DNA of 64,000 bases from Reichenbachiella faecimaris (GTDB taxonomy: Bacteria; Bacteroidota; Bacteroidia; Cytophagales; Cyclobacteriaceae), in assembly GCF_900176375.1 (NCBI RefSeq), contig NZ_FWYF01000003.1, positions 682,001 to 746,000 of the forward strand, given 5' to 3'. Below are positions 1-8,805 of the stretch, piece after piece. The position numbers were made by a program, and so were the translations under genes. The notes beneath the pieces are model-generated. The model was not told the origin of the DNA, made no database searches, and saw only the letters and a list, made by a program, of their open reading frames with translations. The first letter of the stretch is position 1; each line of letters starts with the position of its first letter.

Positions 1-1
1 G

Positions 2-2359
2 TACTTTTCTAACCAATCTGTCTCTGATTTGGAGATGGCACCTCGAAGTTGGTACGTAGAAAATGACGTCGAGCTGATTACAGGTGAGCTCATTATCAAT
101 ATAGACCGCCAGAATAAAAAAGTAACCAGCCATACTGGGCTAGAGGCTTCTTATGATAAATTGGTTTTAGCCACAGGATCTAGCGCATTTGTACCGCCTA
201 TCAAAGGTTCGGAGATGCAAGGGGTTTTTGTCTACAGAACCATTGAAGATTTGGAAGCCATTATTGAATATGGCAAGACCTCCAAAAAGGCGGCTGTATT
301 AGGTGGGGGATTATTAGGCCTTGAAGCAGCCAAAGCCATGCTGGATCTGAAGCAGGAAACTCATGTCATAGAATTTGCTTCTAGATTGATGCCTCGTCAG
401 CTTGATCAGGCTGGGTCGGATTCATTGAAGTCGAAAATGGAAGATCTTGGTGTGAATATTCACATGAATAGAAACACTGCCAGTATTCTAGGAGAGGATA
501 AGATGACGGGCCTGGAATTTACGGACGGTCAACTGATGGCGGCAGATATGCTCGTGATCTCATGTGGAATCAAACCAAGAGATGAGCTGGCTATGCAATG
601 TGGACTTGAAGTAGGGCAAAGAGGAGGAATAGTAGTTAATGACCTCCTGGAAACTACTGATAAAGCTATTTATGCCATTGGTGAATGTGCCTTGCACAAG
701 AATTTTATCTACGGTTTGGTAGCTCCTGGATATGAAATGGCTGATGTAGTGGTGGATCAATTGTTAGGTGGAGAAGAGAAGGTTTTCGAAAGCTATGACA
801 TGTCTACAAAGTTGAAGTTGATAGGCGTGGATGTGGCAAGTTTTGGTGACGCCCTTTGTGAAAATACACCACACAAGCCCATCGTCTTTGAAGACAAATT
901 AGAAGGTATATACAAAAGAATCAACATCTCTGAAGATGGCAAGTCATTGCTAGGAGGTATATTGGTTGGAGATGCAGAGGCGTATGGCATGTTGCTACAA
1001 GTCACGCTAAACGGTATGGCCTTGCCTCCAAATCCAGAAGATTTGATACTGGGGAGCAGAGGAGGCGAAGCAGCCGAAATGGAACTGCCAGATACCGCTC
1101 AAATCTGTTCCTGTGAGAACGTAACTAAAGGGGACATCTGCAAAGCAGTTGTGGAGCAGAATCTCGAAAACATCGCAGACGTAAAGACTTGCACCAAAGC
1201 GGGGACTGGCTGTGGTGCCTGTACGCCTATGGTAACGGACATTTTCAACGACCAGTTGAAATCCATGGGCAAGACGGTCAAAAAGGTGCTATGCGAACAT
1301 TTCGATTATTCTCGTCAGGAGTTGTTCGATTTGATCAAAGTAAAGGGAATCAAGAGCTACGATGACCTCCTGGATGCACATGGATCGGGCGATGGTTGTG
1401 AAGTTTGTAAGCCAGCAGTGGCTTCTTTGATGGCGAGTATTTGGAATGAGTTGATTCTGAATCAAGATACGATTCAAGATACGAATGACAGATTCTTAGC
1501 CAATATCCAAAAGGGAGGGTCGTACTCTGTGGTACCTAGAATCCCAGGCGGAGAAATCACACCGGACAAATTGATTGTGATTGGCCAAGTGGCTAAGAAA
1601 TACGACCTCTACACCAAAATAACGGGCGGTCAGCGCATTGATTTGTTTGGAGCATCAGTGAACCAGTTGCCAGATATATGGGAAGAGTTGATAGAGGCGG
1701 GCTTCGAAAGTGGACATGCCTATGGTAAGTCATTAAGAACTGTAAAAAGCTGTGTAGGTTCGTCCTGGTGTAGATATGGTTTGCATGATTCGGTTTCATT
1801 TGCCATCCAAGTAGAAGAAAGATACAGAGGACTGAGGTCTCCACACAAACTGAAAAGTGCAGTATCAGGATGTAGAAGAGAGTGCGCAGAGGCATTGAGC
1901 AAAGATTTCGGAATTATTGCGACAGATTTAGGATGGAACCTCTACGTATGTGGAAATGGTGGCGCCAACCCACAGCATGCACTTCTGCTTGCAGGAGATA
2001 TAGACTCAGAAACCTGCCTCAAGTACATAGATAGATTCTTGATGTTCTACATCAAAACGGCAGAACCACTGAACAGAACAGCTACTTGGTTGAACAAGTT
2101 GGAAGGGGGTATAGAGTATTTGAAACAGGTCGTGGTTGAGGATTCATTAGGCATTGGAGTTGATCTTGAAAGAGAAATGGATTTCATGGTAGACACTTAC
2201 AAGTGCGAGTGGAAAGAAGTCGTAAACAATCCTGAATTAAGAAAGAAATTCACCCATTTCGTAAATGCGGATATTCTCGACCCTACCATGAAATTCGAAG
2301 ATTTTAGAGGACAAAAGAAACCAGTGGACTGGGACAAAGCATTGGTAGAAAGCAAATAA
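2..2359 (+). CDS. nirB: Nitrite reductase [NAD(P)H] large subunit, 5' end outside window
   Basis: Cytoplasmic siroheme enzyme that reduces nitrite to ammonium with NAD(P)H. The frame is open from base 2, so the N-terminal residues lie upstream of the window. Domains in order: FAD/NAD-binding oxidoreductase with the Gly-rich LGGGLLGLEAA near 299-331; BFD-like [2Fe-2S] domain with CSCEN and CGAC (about 1105-1230); a second BFD-like stretch with fewer Cys (about 1285-1435); ferredoxin-like half domain; siroheme/[4Fe-4S] domain with C-x5-C at 1751-1771 and C-x3-C at 1871-1885. All four cluster/siroheme Cys are present. nirD follows after 7 bp, so the two are co-transcribed. Confidence 0.95.
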   Translation, partial: YFSNQSVSDLEMAPRSWYVENDVELITGELIINIDRQNKKVTSHTGLEASYDKLVLATGSSAFVPPIKGSEMQGVFVYRTIEDLEAIIEYGKTSKKAAVLGGGLLGLEAAKAMLDLKQETHVIEFASRLMPRQLDQAGSDSLKSKMEDLGVNIHMNRNTASILGEDKMTGLEFTDGQLMAADMLVISCGIKPRDELAMQCGLEVGQRGGIVVNDLLETTDKAIYAIGECALHKNFIYGLVAPGYEMADVVVDQLLGGEEKVFESYDMSTKLKLIGVDVASFGDALCENTPHKPIVFEDKLEGIYKRINISEDGKSLLGGILVGDAEAYGMLLQVTLNGMALPPNPEDLILGSRGGEAAEMELPDTAQICSCENVTKGDICKAVVEQNLENIADVKTCTKAGTGCGACTPMVTDIFNDQLKSMGKTVKKVLCEHFDYSRQELFDLIKVKGIKSYDDLLDAHGSGDGCEVCKPAVASLMASIWNELILNQDTIQDTNDRFLANIQKGGSYSVVPRIPGGEITPDKLIVIGQVAKKYDLYTKITGGQRIDLFGASVNQLPDIWEELIEAGFESGHAYGKSLRTVKSCVGSSWCRYGLHDSVSFAIQVEERYRGLRSPHKLKSAVSGCRRECAEALSKDFGIIATDLGWNLYVCGNGGANPQHALLLAGDIDSETCLKYIDRFLMFYIKTAEPLNRTATWLNKLEGGIEYLKQVVVEDSLGIGVDLEREMDFMVDTYKCEWKEVVNNPELRKKFTHFVNADILDPTMKFEDFRGQKKPVDWDKALVESK

Positions 2360-2366
2360 TTAGGCA

Positions 2367-2741
2367 ATGACTGAAACATTAGAATATAAAACGGTAACAG
2401 TTCAAGAAGTAGGGACTTGGGTTCAAGTGGCAGTCGAAAAAGACTTTCCATCCAATGGAGGTGTTTGTGCAGAGCATAAAGGATTGCAAGTAGCAGTTTT
2501 CAACTTCTCTAGGAGAAATGAATGGTATGCCACGCAAAACCTTTGTCCGCACAAGCAGCAAATGATTCTTAGCAGAGGCATGCTGGGTTCTGAAGGTGAA
2601 GAACCTAAGGTGGCCTGCCCATTTCACAAGCAAACCTTCTCGCTCAAGAATGGCAAAAACCTAAATGGCGATCATTGTGCCTTGGCTACGTATCCTGTTA
2701 AAATAGAAAATGGGTATGTTTACGTAGGATTTAAAAACTAA
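2367..2741 (+). CDS. nirD: Nitrite reductase small subunit, Rieske-type
   Basis: Small subunit of the NADH nitrite reductase, 124 residues, a usual NirD length. It has a Rieske-like fold with both ligand pairs visible: CPHK and CPFHK. Some NirD proteins lack these ligands; here they are intact, so a bound [2Fe-2S] cluster is likely (inference). It lies 7 bp behind nirB. The ATG at 2367 is the only sensible start. Confidence 0.93.
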   Translation: MTETLEYKTVTVQEVGTWVQVAVEKDFPSNGGVCAEHKGLQVAVFNFSRRNEWYATQNLCPHKQQMILSRGMLGSEGEEPKVACPFHKQTFSLKNGKNLNGDHCALATYPVKIENGYVYVGFKN

Positions 2742-2781
2742 GTCAGTAGAATTGATAATTTTTGCATCAAAGTAATAACAC

Positions 2782-4155
2782 TTGAAAAAGACGCAAGCAC
2801 TAAGTAAACTGGTTAGAATATTTATGGCAGCTTCAGTAGGAGTTGCCTTTTTTGCCGTTATTGGCCAGTTTTTACTTTTGGATTACCTAGAGGCTAAAGC
2901 CATCCAACAACCACAGCTATTACTTATTGGGGCAGTAGTGCTACTGATAATAATGGTTTTTTCAGTAGCTATGAGGCCCGCTTATTTAGAATTTAAGTCC
3001 ATCTACGCAGCGCTAATTGAGTCAGAAGAGTCTGCCAAACGTATGACTCAGGAGTTGAATAAATTGTATAATGAACTAGGAAAGTCCTATCAAGATCTGG
3101 AGGCAGTCAACCTCGTGTCGGCAGACCCAACTATCCTGATGAAGCTAAATCCTGACGGTGAAATCGTTTATCTATCCGATCACTTTAAACAGATCATGTC
3201 AGTCAATGGAGAAGGATTTGCCAGCAATCTGTTCGATTGGTTCAAGGAAGAAAATCTGAATGATGACTTTATCACCAGCTTGCGAAACATACTCTCCAGA
3301 GGAGAGGCTTGGAATGGTGAAATAAATGTCACAGATTTAGATGGTGATTTGATTTGGTTGGACCTATCTATGCAGCCAGTCACCAACGGGAATTCTGGAG
3401 AAACAAAAATATTGGCCATTGGGCGAGATGTCACTGAAGTAAAAGAAGCCAAGCAACGCTCAAGAGAAATCAACCGCGAAGCCATTGAAAAACGCGTGAA
3501 AGAACAGCAGTATCGATCCGTGTTGATTCTGGAAGGACAAGAAGAAGAAAGAAAGAGAATCTCGCAAGAAATACACGATGGCATTGGTCAGATGTTGACT
3601 GGATTGAAGTTGAACCTGGAAGGCATCACACCCTCTGATTCTCCGCACATGAAGAAAAGAATCAGGGATACCAAAGACTTGATGAAGAGTGTGATCAAGG
3701 AAGTTCGCCGGGTGTCTTTCAACTTGACACCAAGTAGTTTGGTGGATTTTGGCATCACGCCAGCTATGAAAAAAATCAGTCAAGAAGTCACAGCTCTCTC
3801 AAAAACGGTAGTTGAATTCGACAACAAAACCAACTTCATCAATAGACTTGATAAAAACGTTGAAACTAATCTCTACCGCATCGTGCAGGAGGCAGTAAAC
3901 AACGGCATTAAATATGCACAAGCCGACAAAATTGTGATTAGCTTTGAGCACAACCCATCGCACCTCATTGTGGTCGTCGAAGACAATGGAAAGGGCTTTG
4001 AGTTTGAAAGGCTAGAGAAAACCGGGCACTTTGGTGCGTCCGGACATGGTATTTTTAATATGAAAGAAAGAGCGGCCTTTATTAATGGTTCTTTCGATAT
4101 TCAAACAAAACTCGGGGTAGGTACAAAAATTATTATCAAACTACCTTTAAGCTAG
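2782..4155 (+). CDS. PAS-domain sensor histidine kinase, NarX/DegS (HisKA_3) type
   Basis: Sensor kinase partner of the response regulator 4 bp downstream. Two membrane segments (about residues 14-33 and 45-63) are joined by a loop too short for a periplasmic sensor. They are followed by a coiled coil, a PAS domain (about 120-215), a HisKA_3 dimerisation box EIHDGIGQ with phospho-acceptor His265, and an HATPase domain with QEAVNN, DNGKGF and GHGIFNMKERA. Sensing is therefore probably cytoplasmic, through PAS. The start is TTG at 2782; the next ATG (2824) would cut into the first membrane segment. Its place between nirBD and the nitrate reductase operon suggests a role in nitrate or redox response, but the signal is unknown. 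Confidence 0.88.
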   Translation: MKKTQALSKLVRIFMAASVGVAFFAVIGQFLLLDYLEAKAIQQPQLLLIGAVVLLIIMVFSVAMRPAYLEFKSIYAALIESEESAKRMTQELNKLYNELGKSYQDLEAVNLVSADPTILMKLNPDGEIVYLSDHFKQIMSVNGEGFASNLFDWFKEENLNDDFITSLRNILSRGEAWNGEINVTDLDGDLIWLDLSMQPVTNGNSGETKILAIGRDVTEVKEAKQRSREINREAIEKRVKEQQYRSVLILEGQEEERKRISQEIHDGIGQMLTGLKLNLEGITPSDSPHMKKRIRDTKDLMKSVIKEVRRVSFNLTPSSLVDFGITPAMKKISQEVTALSKTVVEFDNKTNFINRLDKNVETNLYRIVQEAVNNGIKYAQADKIVISFEHNPSHLIVVVEDNGKGFEFERLEKTGHFGASGHGIFNMKERAAFINGSFDIQTKLGVGTKIIIKLPLS

Positions 4156-4159
4156 ACTT

Positions 4160-4837
4160 ATGGATACGATAAAAGTAATCTTAGCTGACGATCATGTCAT
4201 AGTTCGAAACGGAATCAAAATTTTGCTCGAAAGTGAGGGTGAAGTAGAGGTGATCGCGGAGGCCTCCAATGGACAAGAAGCCGTTGATAAAGTGAAGCAG
4301 CTGAAGCCAGATATTTTGATTTCTGACATTCGCATGCCGATCATGAATGGACTAGAGGCTACTGCCGAATTGAAAAAGGTATCTCCAGATACCAAGACCT
4401 TAATTCTTTCCATGCATGATGATGAAGAATACATTATCAAAAGTGTGGAGTGTGGGGCTTCTGGTTATTTGCTCAAAGACACCACCAAGGAGGAATTCGT
4501 CAAAGCACTCAGGAGTATTTTGGAAGGACATAAGTATTTCAGTGGCGATATTTCTGACGTCTTGGTCAATGGTTATTTGAATAAAAATACAGGAGGGAGT
4601 GCCTCTTCTAGCGACTCTGGTACCATGGTGAAAACAGATTATCATATCACCAAAAGAGAAAAACAGATTCTACAGCTTGTCTACGAAGGACACAGCAACA
4701 AAGAAATTGCAGATGAACTCGGCAAGAGCATCCGTACCATCGAAACTCACAGATTCAACATTATGAAAAAACTGGGAGTAGGCAATATCACAGAGCTCAT
4801 CCGAAAAATCGACAGCGAACCTTATATTATCAGTTAA
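4160..4837 (+). CDS. NarL/FixJ-family response regulator
   Basis: Cytoplasmic transcription regulator, 225 residues. The receiver domain carries the acidic pocket LADDH, phospho-acceptor Asp56 in ISDIRMP and Lys in LLKD. A Ser/Gly-rich linker leads to a LuxR-type helix-turn-helix with KREKQILQLVYEGHSNKEIA and TIETHR. It pairs with the kinase ending 4 bp upstream. Its target could be the downstream nitrate reductase promoter, but the perfect palindrome there looks more like a site for a CRP/FNR-type dimer, so this link is only inferred. Confidence 0.9.
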   Translation: MDTIKVILADDHVIVRNGIKILLESEGEVEVIAEASNGQEAVDKVKQLKPDILISDIRMPIMNGLEATAELKKVSPDTKTLILSMHDDEEYIIKSVECGASGYLLKDTTKEEFVKALRSILEGHKYFSGDISDVLVNGYLNKNTGGSASSSDSGTMVKTDYHITKREKQILQLVYEGHSNKEIADELGKSIRTIETHRFNIMKKLGVGNITELIRKIDSEPYIIS

Positions 4838-5144
4838 TTATTTCTCTTTGAATCTTTTGGGGCGTCATCATCCGATTTATTCGGATGATCCGTAAGTACA
4901 AACAGCTGTAGTTGCTGATCAGCTTACATAATTCAGGCAGATAGCCCGAATTTATATTGGGATACCATTTTTCGCCTTTGTTGGTGTTGTCACCAACAAC
5001 TCTCAAAAGAAATCTGAATGGTAAGCTTACTATACCAAAGTGAGAAGATTTCTCTACTCCGCTTCGGCTCCATTGCGAAATGACAAAAAAAGACTACAAG
5101 CTCAGAGTCGTTATAGAGCAGTAGAAATTGTGAATTATCAATCA

Positions 5145-5174
5145 AATTAATTACGTATTTATACGTAATTAATT
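5145..5174. promoter_or_regulatory. Perfect 30-bp inverted repeat, probable operator of nitrate reductase operon
   Basis: Arms AATTAATTACGTAT (5145-5158) and its exact reverse complement (5161-5174) are separated by TT. The centre lies about 40-42 bp upstream of the start of transcription inferred from the TAnnTTTG box at 5188, the usual place of a class II activator site for CRP/FNR-family dimers. The inner ACGTA is repeated once more at 5184-5188. The regulator is not identified. Confidence 0.65.
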
Positions 5175-5187
5175 CTTGAGAAATACG

Positions 5188-5195
5188 TACTTTTG
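5188..5195 (+). promoter_or_regulatory. Bacteroidota-type -7 promoter box (TACTTTTG)
   Basis: Exact match to TAnnTTTG, 40 bp before the start codon of the nitrate reductase gene. No TTG box is found about 20 bp upstream; the palindrome occupies that place, which fits activator dependence. Confidence 0.55.
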
Positions 5196-5235
5196 TTCAT
5201 GACTCTGAAAACAATCGGAGTTTGGTTCAAAACCA

Positions 5236-8200
5236 ATGGATATGAGTGCGTCACAAAAGAACCTTCTGGTAAAAGCTAAGACAACCTGCTCCTATTGTGG
5301 TGTAGGCTGTGGTATTGATGTAGAAGTCAATAAAAAGGGAATCATTGAACTTGAAGGTACACCTGACCATCCAGTGAATCGAGGCATGCTTTGTTCGAAA
5401 GGGCGTAGCCTAAACTACGTAGTTCAGGATCAAAGTGACCGCCTGCTTTATCCTCAGATGAGAGGGTCGAAGCATCACCCCTTAGAAAGGGTGCGCTGGG
5501 ATGCGGCCATAGACCGTGCAGCAGCCGTATTCAAGACCTTTATAGAAAAGCACGGGCCAAATTCTGTGGGATTTTACATCTCAGGTCAGTGCCTGACTGA
5601 GGAGTATTACTTAGTCAACAAATTGACGAAAGGTTATATAGGCACCAATAATATCGACACCAATTCCAGGCTTTGCATGAGTTCGGCAGTGGTAGGCTAT
5701 ACCAAGACTTTAGGTGAAGATGCCGTGCCCATTGCTTATGAAGACATTGAGCTGGCAGACTGTTTTCTTATTGCTGGTGCAAATCCAGCCTGGTGTCACC
5801 CAATTCTATTTAGAAGAATCGAGCAGCACAAAGAGCAAAATCCTGATACCAAGATCGTAGTAATCGATCCGCGAGTGACCGATTCTTGTGCCTTAGCTGA
5901 TTTGCATTTGCAACTGACTCCTGGCACTGATGAGACCTTGCTTCATGCCATTGGTCGTGTTTTGATTGAAAATGGTAATTTCGATTTGAAATTCATCCAG
6001 AGCTATACCGACGGTTTCGAAGATTATAAAGAAAAAGTATTCAAGACCACCTTGGAGGAAGCGGCTGCGATTTGTGATGTGCCCGTAGATCAAATCCAGC
6101 TAGCTGCTCAGTATATTGGTGATGCCAAAGGTTTTTTGTCCCTCTGGACAATGGGCTTGAACCAAAGTACACAAGGGGTCAACAATAATTTGGCTTTGAT
6201 CAATTTGAACCTGATCACTGGTCATATTGGCAAACCGGGTTCAGGACCCTTCTCTTTGACAGGTCAACCTAATGCCATGGGGGGAAGAGAGGTAGGAGGT
6301 ATGGCTTCTTTACTTGCGGCTCATCGCGTGCAAGGCAATGCTGATCACAGAAAAGAGGTCGCGGACTTTTGGGGAGTCGAATCTATGCCAGATCAGCCTG
6401 GATTGACAGCCACACAGATGTTTGACGCACTTGATTCTGGTGAAATGAAGGCTATTTGGATCATCTGTACCAATCCTTCTGTCAGTATGCCAAACGCGGA
6501 TTTAGTAGATCGAGCTTTGAAAAAAGCCAAGTTTGTGGTGGTACAAGATATCTCTTCAAGATCTGATACTGCGAAATATGCGGATCTGCTATTGCCTGCT
6601 GCCGGATGGCTCGAAAAGGAAGGCACGATGACCAATTCGGAACGTAGAATCAGCTACTTGCCCAAAGTAGTGAGCGCACCTGGCGAAGCCTTGTCAGACA
6701 ATGAAATTCTGATCCGTTTCGCACGTCGCATGGGTTATGAAGGATTCAATTTCCATTCTATAGAAGAAATATATGCAGAGCATTGTCTACTGACCAAAGG
6801 GACTAATATTGATATCTCAGGGTTGACATATACAAGGCTAAAAGCTGCTGGCACCATGCAGTGGCCAGTGCCATCTGTAGATCACCCTGGCACACCTCGC
6901 CTGTTTGAGGACAAGAAATTTTATACACCATCTGGTAAAGCACAGATTTTGCCTGGAGGCAATAAAAATGATGGAGATCAGCTTTCAGAAGAATATCCAT
7001 TGATCTTGACCACTGGTCGTATCCGCGATCAGTGGCACACGATGACTCGCACAGGCAAGGTGAATAAACTGAACAAGCATATTCCAAAGCCATTTTTGGA
7101 AATAAACCCAGAAGATGCCAAGGCCAAGGGCATAGAAGAGGGTATGCCTGTAGTAGTGAAAAACGATCGGGGCGAAGTGCGTGTGAATGCTCAGATTACA
7201 GAAAAGATTAAAAAAGGAGTGGTATTCCTTCCTATGCACTGGGGCAAAATACTTCAAAACACCTTCGGCAGAGCTAATAACATGACCAGTAAGGTTTTTG
7301 ATCCTACATCAAAGCAGCCAGGATTCAAATACTCGGCTGTGAGTGTAGAAAAGTACACCAAGCCAAAAGAAAAGATCGTGATCGTAGGAGCAGGCGCTGC
7401 CGCTTATCGCTTTATCAATTCTTATCGCGCACTCAATACAGTGGACGAAATCCATGTTTTCTCGAAGGAGGAATACCCATTCTACAATCGCGTGCTTTTG
7501 CCGGAATATGTGAACGAGCATAAGGAATGGGAGGATCTTTTGAAATTCAAATATGGTGAGTTTGAGGAGCTCAATGTGGTATTACACCATGCTACTAGTA
7601 TAGACAATGTAGATAAAGTGAAGCAAACAGTCACAGACTCCAATGGGCTAACGCATAGTTATGACAAGCTGATTTTGGGTACGGGATCCAGGGCTTTTGT
7701 GCCAAACAACATTCCAATGGAATTGCCAGGTTTGTTTACCATGCGAGATCGACACAGTGCGGACGGATTAAAAAAATATATTGACAACAAAGGCCACGTG
7801 TTGATCGTGGGGGGTGGCCTACTGGGACTGGAACTGGCTTCTGCACTGAGAGAGATAGACGTGGAAGTGTCTATTGTGCAGTTGTCCACCCGTCTGATGG
7901 AACGCCAGCTCGATACCATGGCAAGTACTTTGCTTCGCCAAATGATCGAAGAAATGGGCGTACATGTGTACACCAATGACGAAGTGCACAATATCAACGT
8001 ACGGGGCGAAAGAGATATCAAAATTGACCTGAAAAGTGGAAAGAAAATCGACTGTCAGGCAGCCGTATTTGCTATAGGTACCAGACCCAACGACCAACTG
8101 GCCAGAATCGCCAACTTGAAATGTGGACGTGGTATTATCGTAAACGACTACATGCAGACCAGTGATGAAGCGATCTATGCCATTGGCGAAATCGCGGAGC

Positions 8201-8775
8201 ACAACCAAAAACTCAATGGTACGACTGCTGCAGCTGAGGATCAAGCCGACATTGCTGGCAGGCACCTGGCGGGAGATTTAAGCGCCTTATACTCGGGTAC
8301 AGTACCCATGAATATCCTCAAGTTTCCAGATCTGGACCTTTGCTCAATTGGGATGCCGGATGCGCCACTGAGTATGACGGATTATGATGAAATTATCTTC
8401 ATTGATAAGTCCATGAAGTATTACAAAAAATGCATCATTCATCAGGATCGATTGATTGGGGCAGTACTTATGGGAGACAAAGCTGAGTTTGCCGAATTCA
8501 AGGAACTGATCGAGAATGAAGTAGAGCTGTCAGAAAAGAGAAAAGAACTGTTGCGCTCTGGGCAAGCAGTGGAACCCATGCTGGGTCGTCTGGTATGCTC
8601 TTGCAGCAATGTAGGCACGGGCAATCTGGAAAAAGCCTTTGATGGCGGGTGTGGTACTTTGGCAGAAGCCTGCCAGGCCACTGGCGCTGGGCTGGGCTGT
8701 GGCAGTTGCAAAGGAGAGGTACAGCAGATGCTCAAGAAGCATTTGGAGCAAAAAGAAGTTGAGCTCGTTTCCTGA
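5236..8775 (+). CDS. nasC: Fused assimilatory nitrate reductase: molybdopterin subunit + FAD/NAD reductase + BFD domain
   Basis: Single 1179-residue chain expected to carry electrons from NAD(P)H to nitrate. Residues 1-700 are a molybdopterin oxidoreductase: [4Fe-4S] ligands C18, C21, C25 and C53, the probable Mo-ligand C147 in RLCMSS, and a C-terminal dinucleotide-binding domain (TTGRIRDQWHTMTRTG). Residues about 712-1030 are an FAD/NAD disulfide-oxidoreductase-like module (IVIVGAGAAAY; VLIVGGGLLGLE near 854), closely like the front of NirB. Residues about 1120-1172 are a BFD-like [2Fe-2S] domain (LVCSCSN, CGSCKG). In Bacillus-type systems these functions are split between NasC and NasB. No signal peptide, so cytoplasmic. 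ATG at 5236; ATG at 5242 is also possible. Confidence 0.92.
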   Translation: MDMSASQKNLLVKAKTTCSYCGVGCGIDVEVNKKGIIELEGTPDHPVNRGMLCSKGRSLNYVVQDQSDRLLYPQMRGSKHHPLERVRWDAAIDRAAAVFKTFIEKHGPNSVGFYISGQCLTEEYYLVNKLTKGYIGTNNIDTNSRLCMSSAVVGYTKTLGEDAVPIAYEDIELADCFLIAGANPAWCHPILFRRIEQHKEQNPDTKIVVIDPRVTDSCALADLHLQLTPGTDETLLHAIGRVLIENGNFDLKFIQSYTDGFEDYKEKVFKTTLEEAAAICDVPVDQIQLAAQYIGDAKGFLSLWTMGLNQSTQGVNNNLALINLNLITGHIGKPGSGPFSLTGQPNAMGGREVGGMASLLAAHRVQGNADHRKEVADFWGVESMPDQPGLTATQMFDALDSGEMKAIWIICTNPSVSMPNADLVDRALKKAKFVVVQDISSRSDTAKYADLLLPAAGWLEKEGTMTNSERRISYLPKVVSAPGEALSDNEILIRFARRMGYEGFNFHSIEEIYAEHCLLTKGTNIDISGLTYTRLKAAGTMQWPVPSVDHPGTPRLFEDKKFYTPSGKAQILPGGNKNDGDQLSEEYPLILTTGRIRDQWHTMTRTGKVNKLNKHIPKPFLEINPEDAKAKGIEEGMPVVVKNDRGEVRVNAQITEKIKKGVVFLPMHWGKILQNTFGRANNMTSKVFDPTSKQPGFKYSAVSVEKYTKPKEKIVIVGAGAAAYRFINSYRALNTVDEIHVFSKEEYPFYNRVLLPEYVNEHKEWEDLLKFKYGEFEELNVVLHHATSIDNVDKVKQTVTDSNGLTHSYDKLILGTGSRAFVPNNIPMELPGLFTMRDRHSADGLKKYIDNKGHVLIVGGGLLGLELASALREIDVEVSIVQLSTRLMERQLDTMASTLLRQMIEEMGVHVYTNDEVHNINVRGERDIKIDLKSGKKIDCQAAVFAIGTRPNDQLARIANLKCGRGIIVNDYMQTSDEAIYAIGEIAEHNQKLNGTTAAAEDQADIAGRHLAGDLSALYSGTVPMNILKFPDLDLCSIGMPDAPLSMTDYDEIIFIDKSMKYYKKCIIHQDRLIGAVLMGDKAEFAEFKELIENEVELSEKRKELLRSGQAVEPMLGRLVCSCSNVGTGNLEKAFDGGCGTLAEACQATGAGLGCGSCKGEVQQMLKKHLEQKEVELVS

Positions 8776-8805
8776 TTCATTTATATTTGAAGCAAAGTAT
8801 TAAAC

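Larger units (their letters stand above)
4838..5235. other. 398-bp intergenic region upstream of nitrate reductase operon
   Basis: No gene seen. It holds two hairpins: 4867-4889 (9-bp stem ATCATCCGA, loop TTTAT, no T-tract after it) and 4978-4999 (9-bp stem TTGTTGGTG, loop TTGT). The stretch 5040-5090 (gaagatttctctactccgc...gcgaaatgac) resembles short intergenic repeats common in Bacteroidota genomes (recall, not checked). The promoter-proximal part is described separately. Confidence 0.6.
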
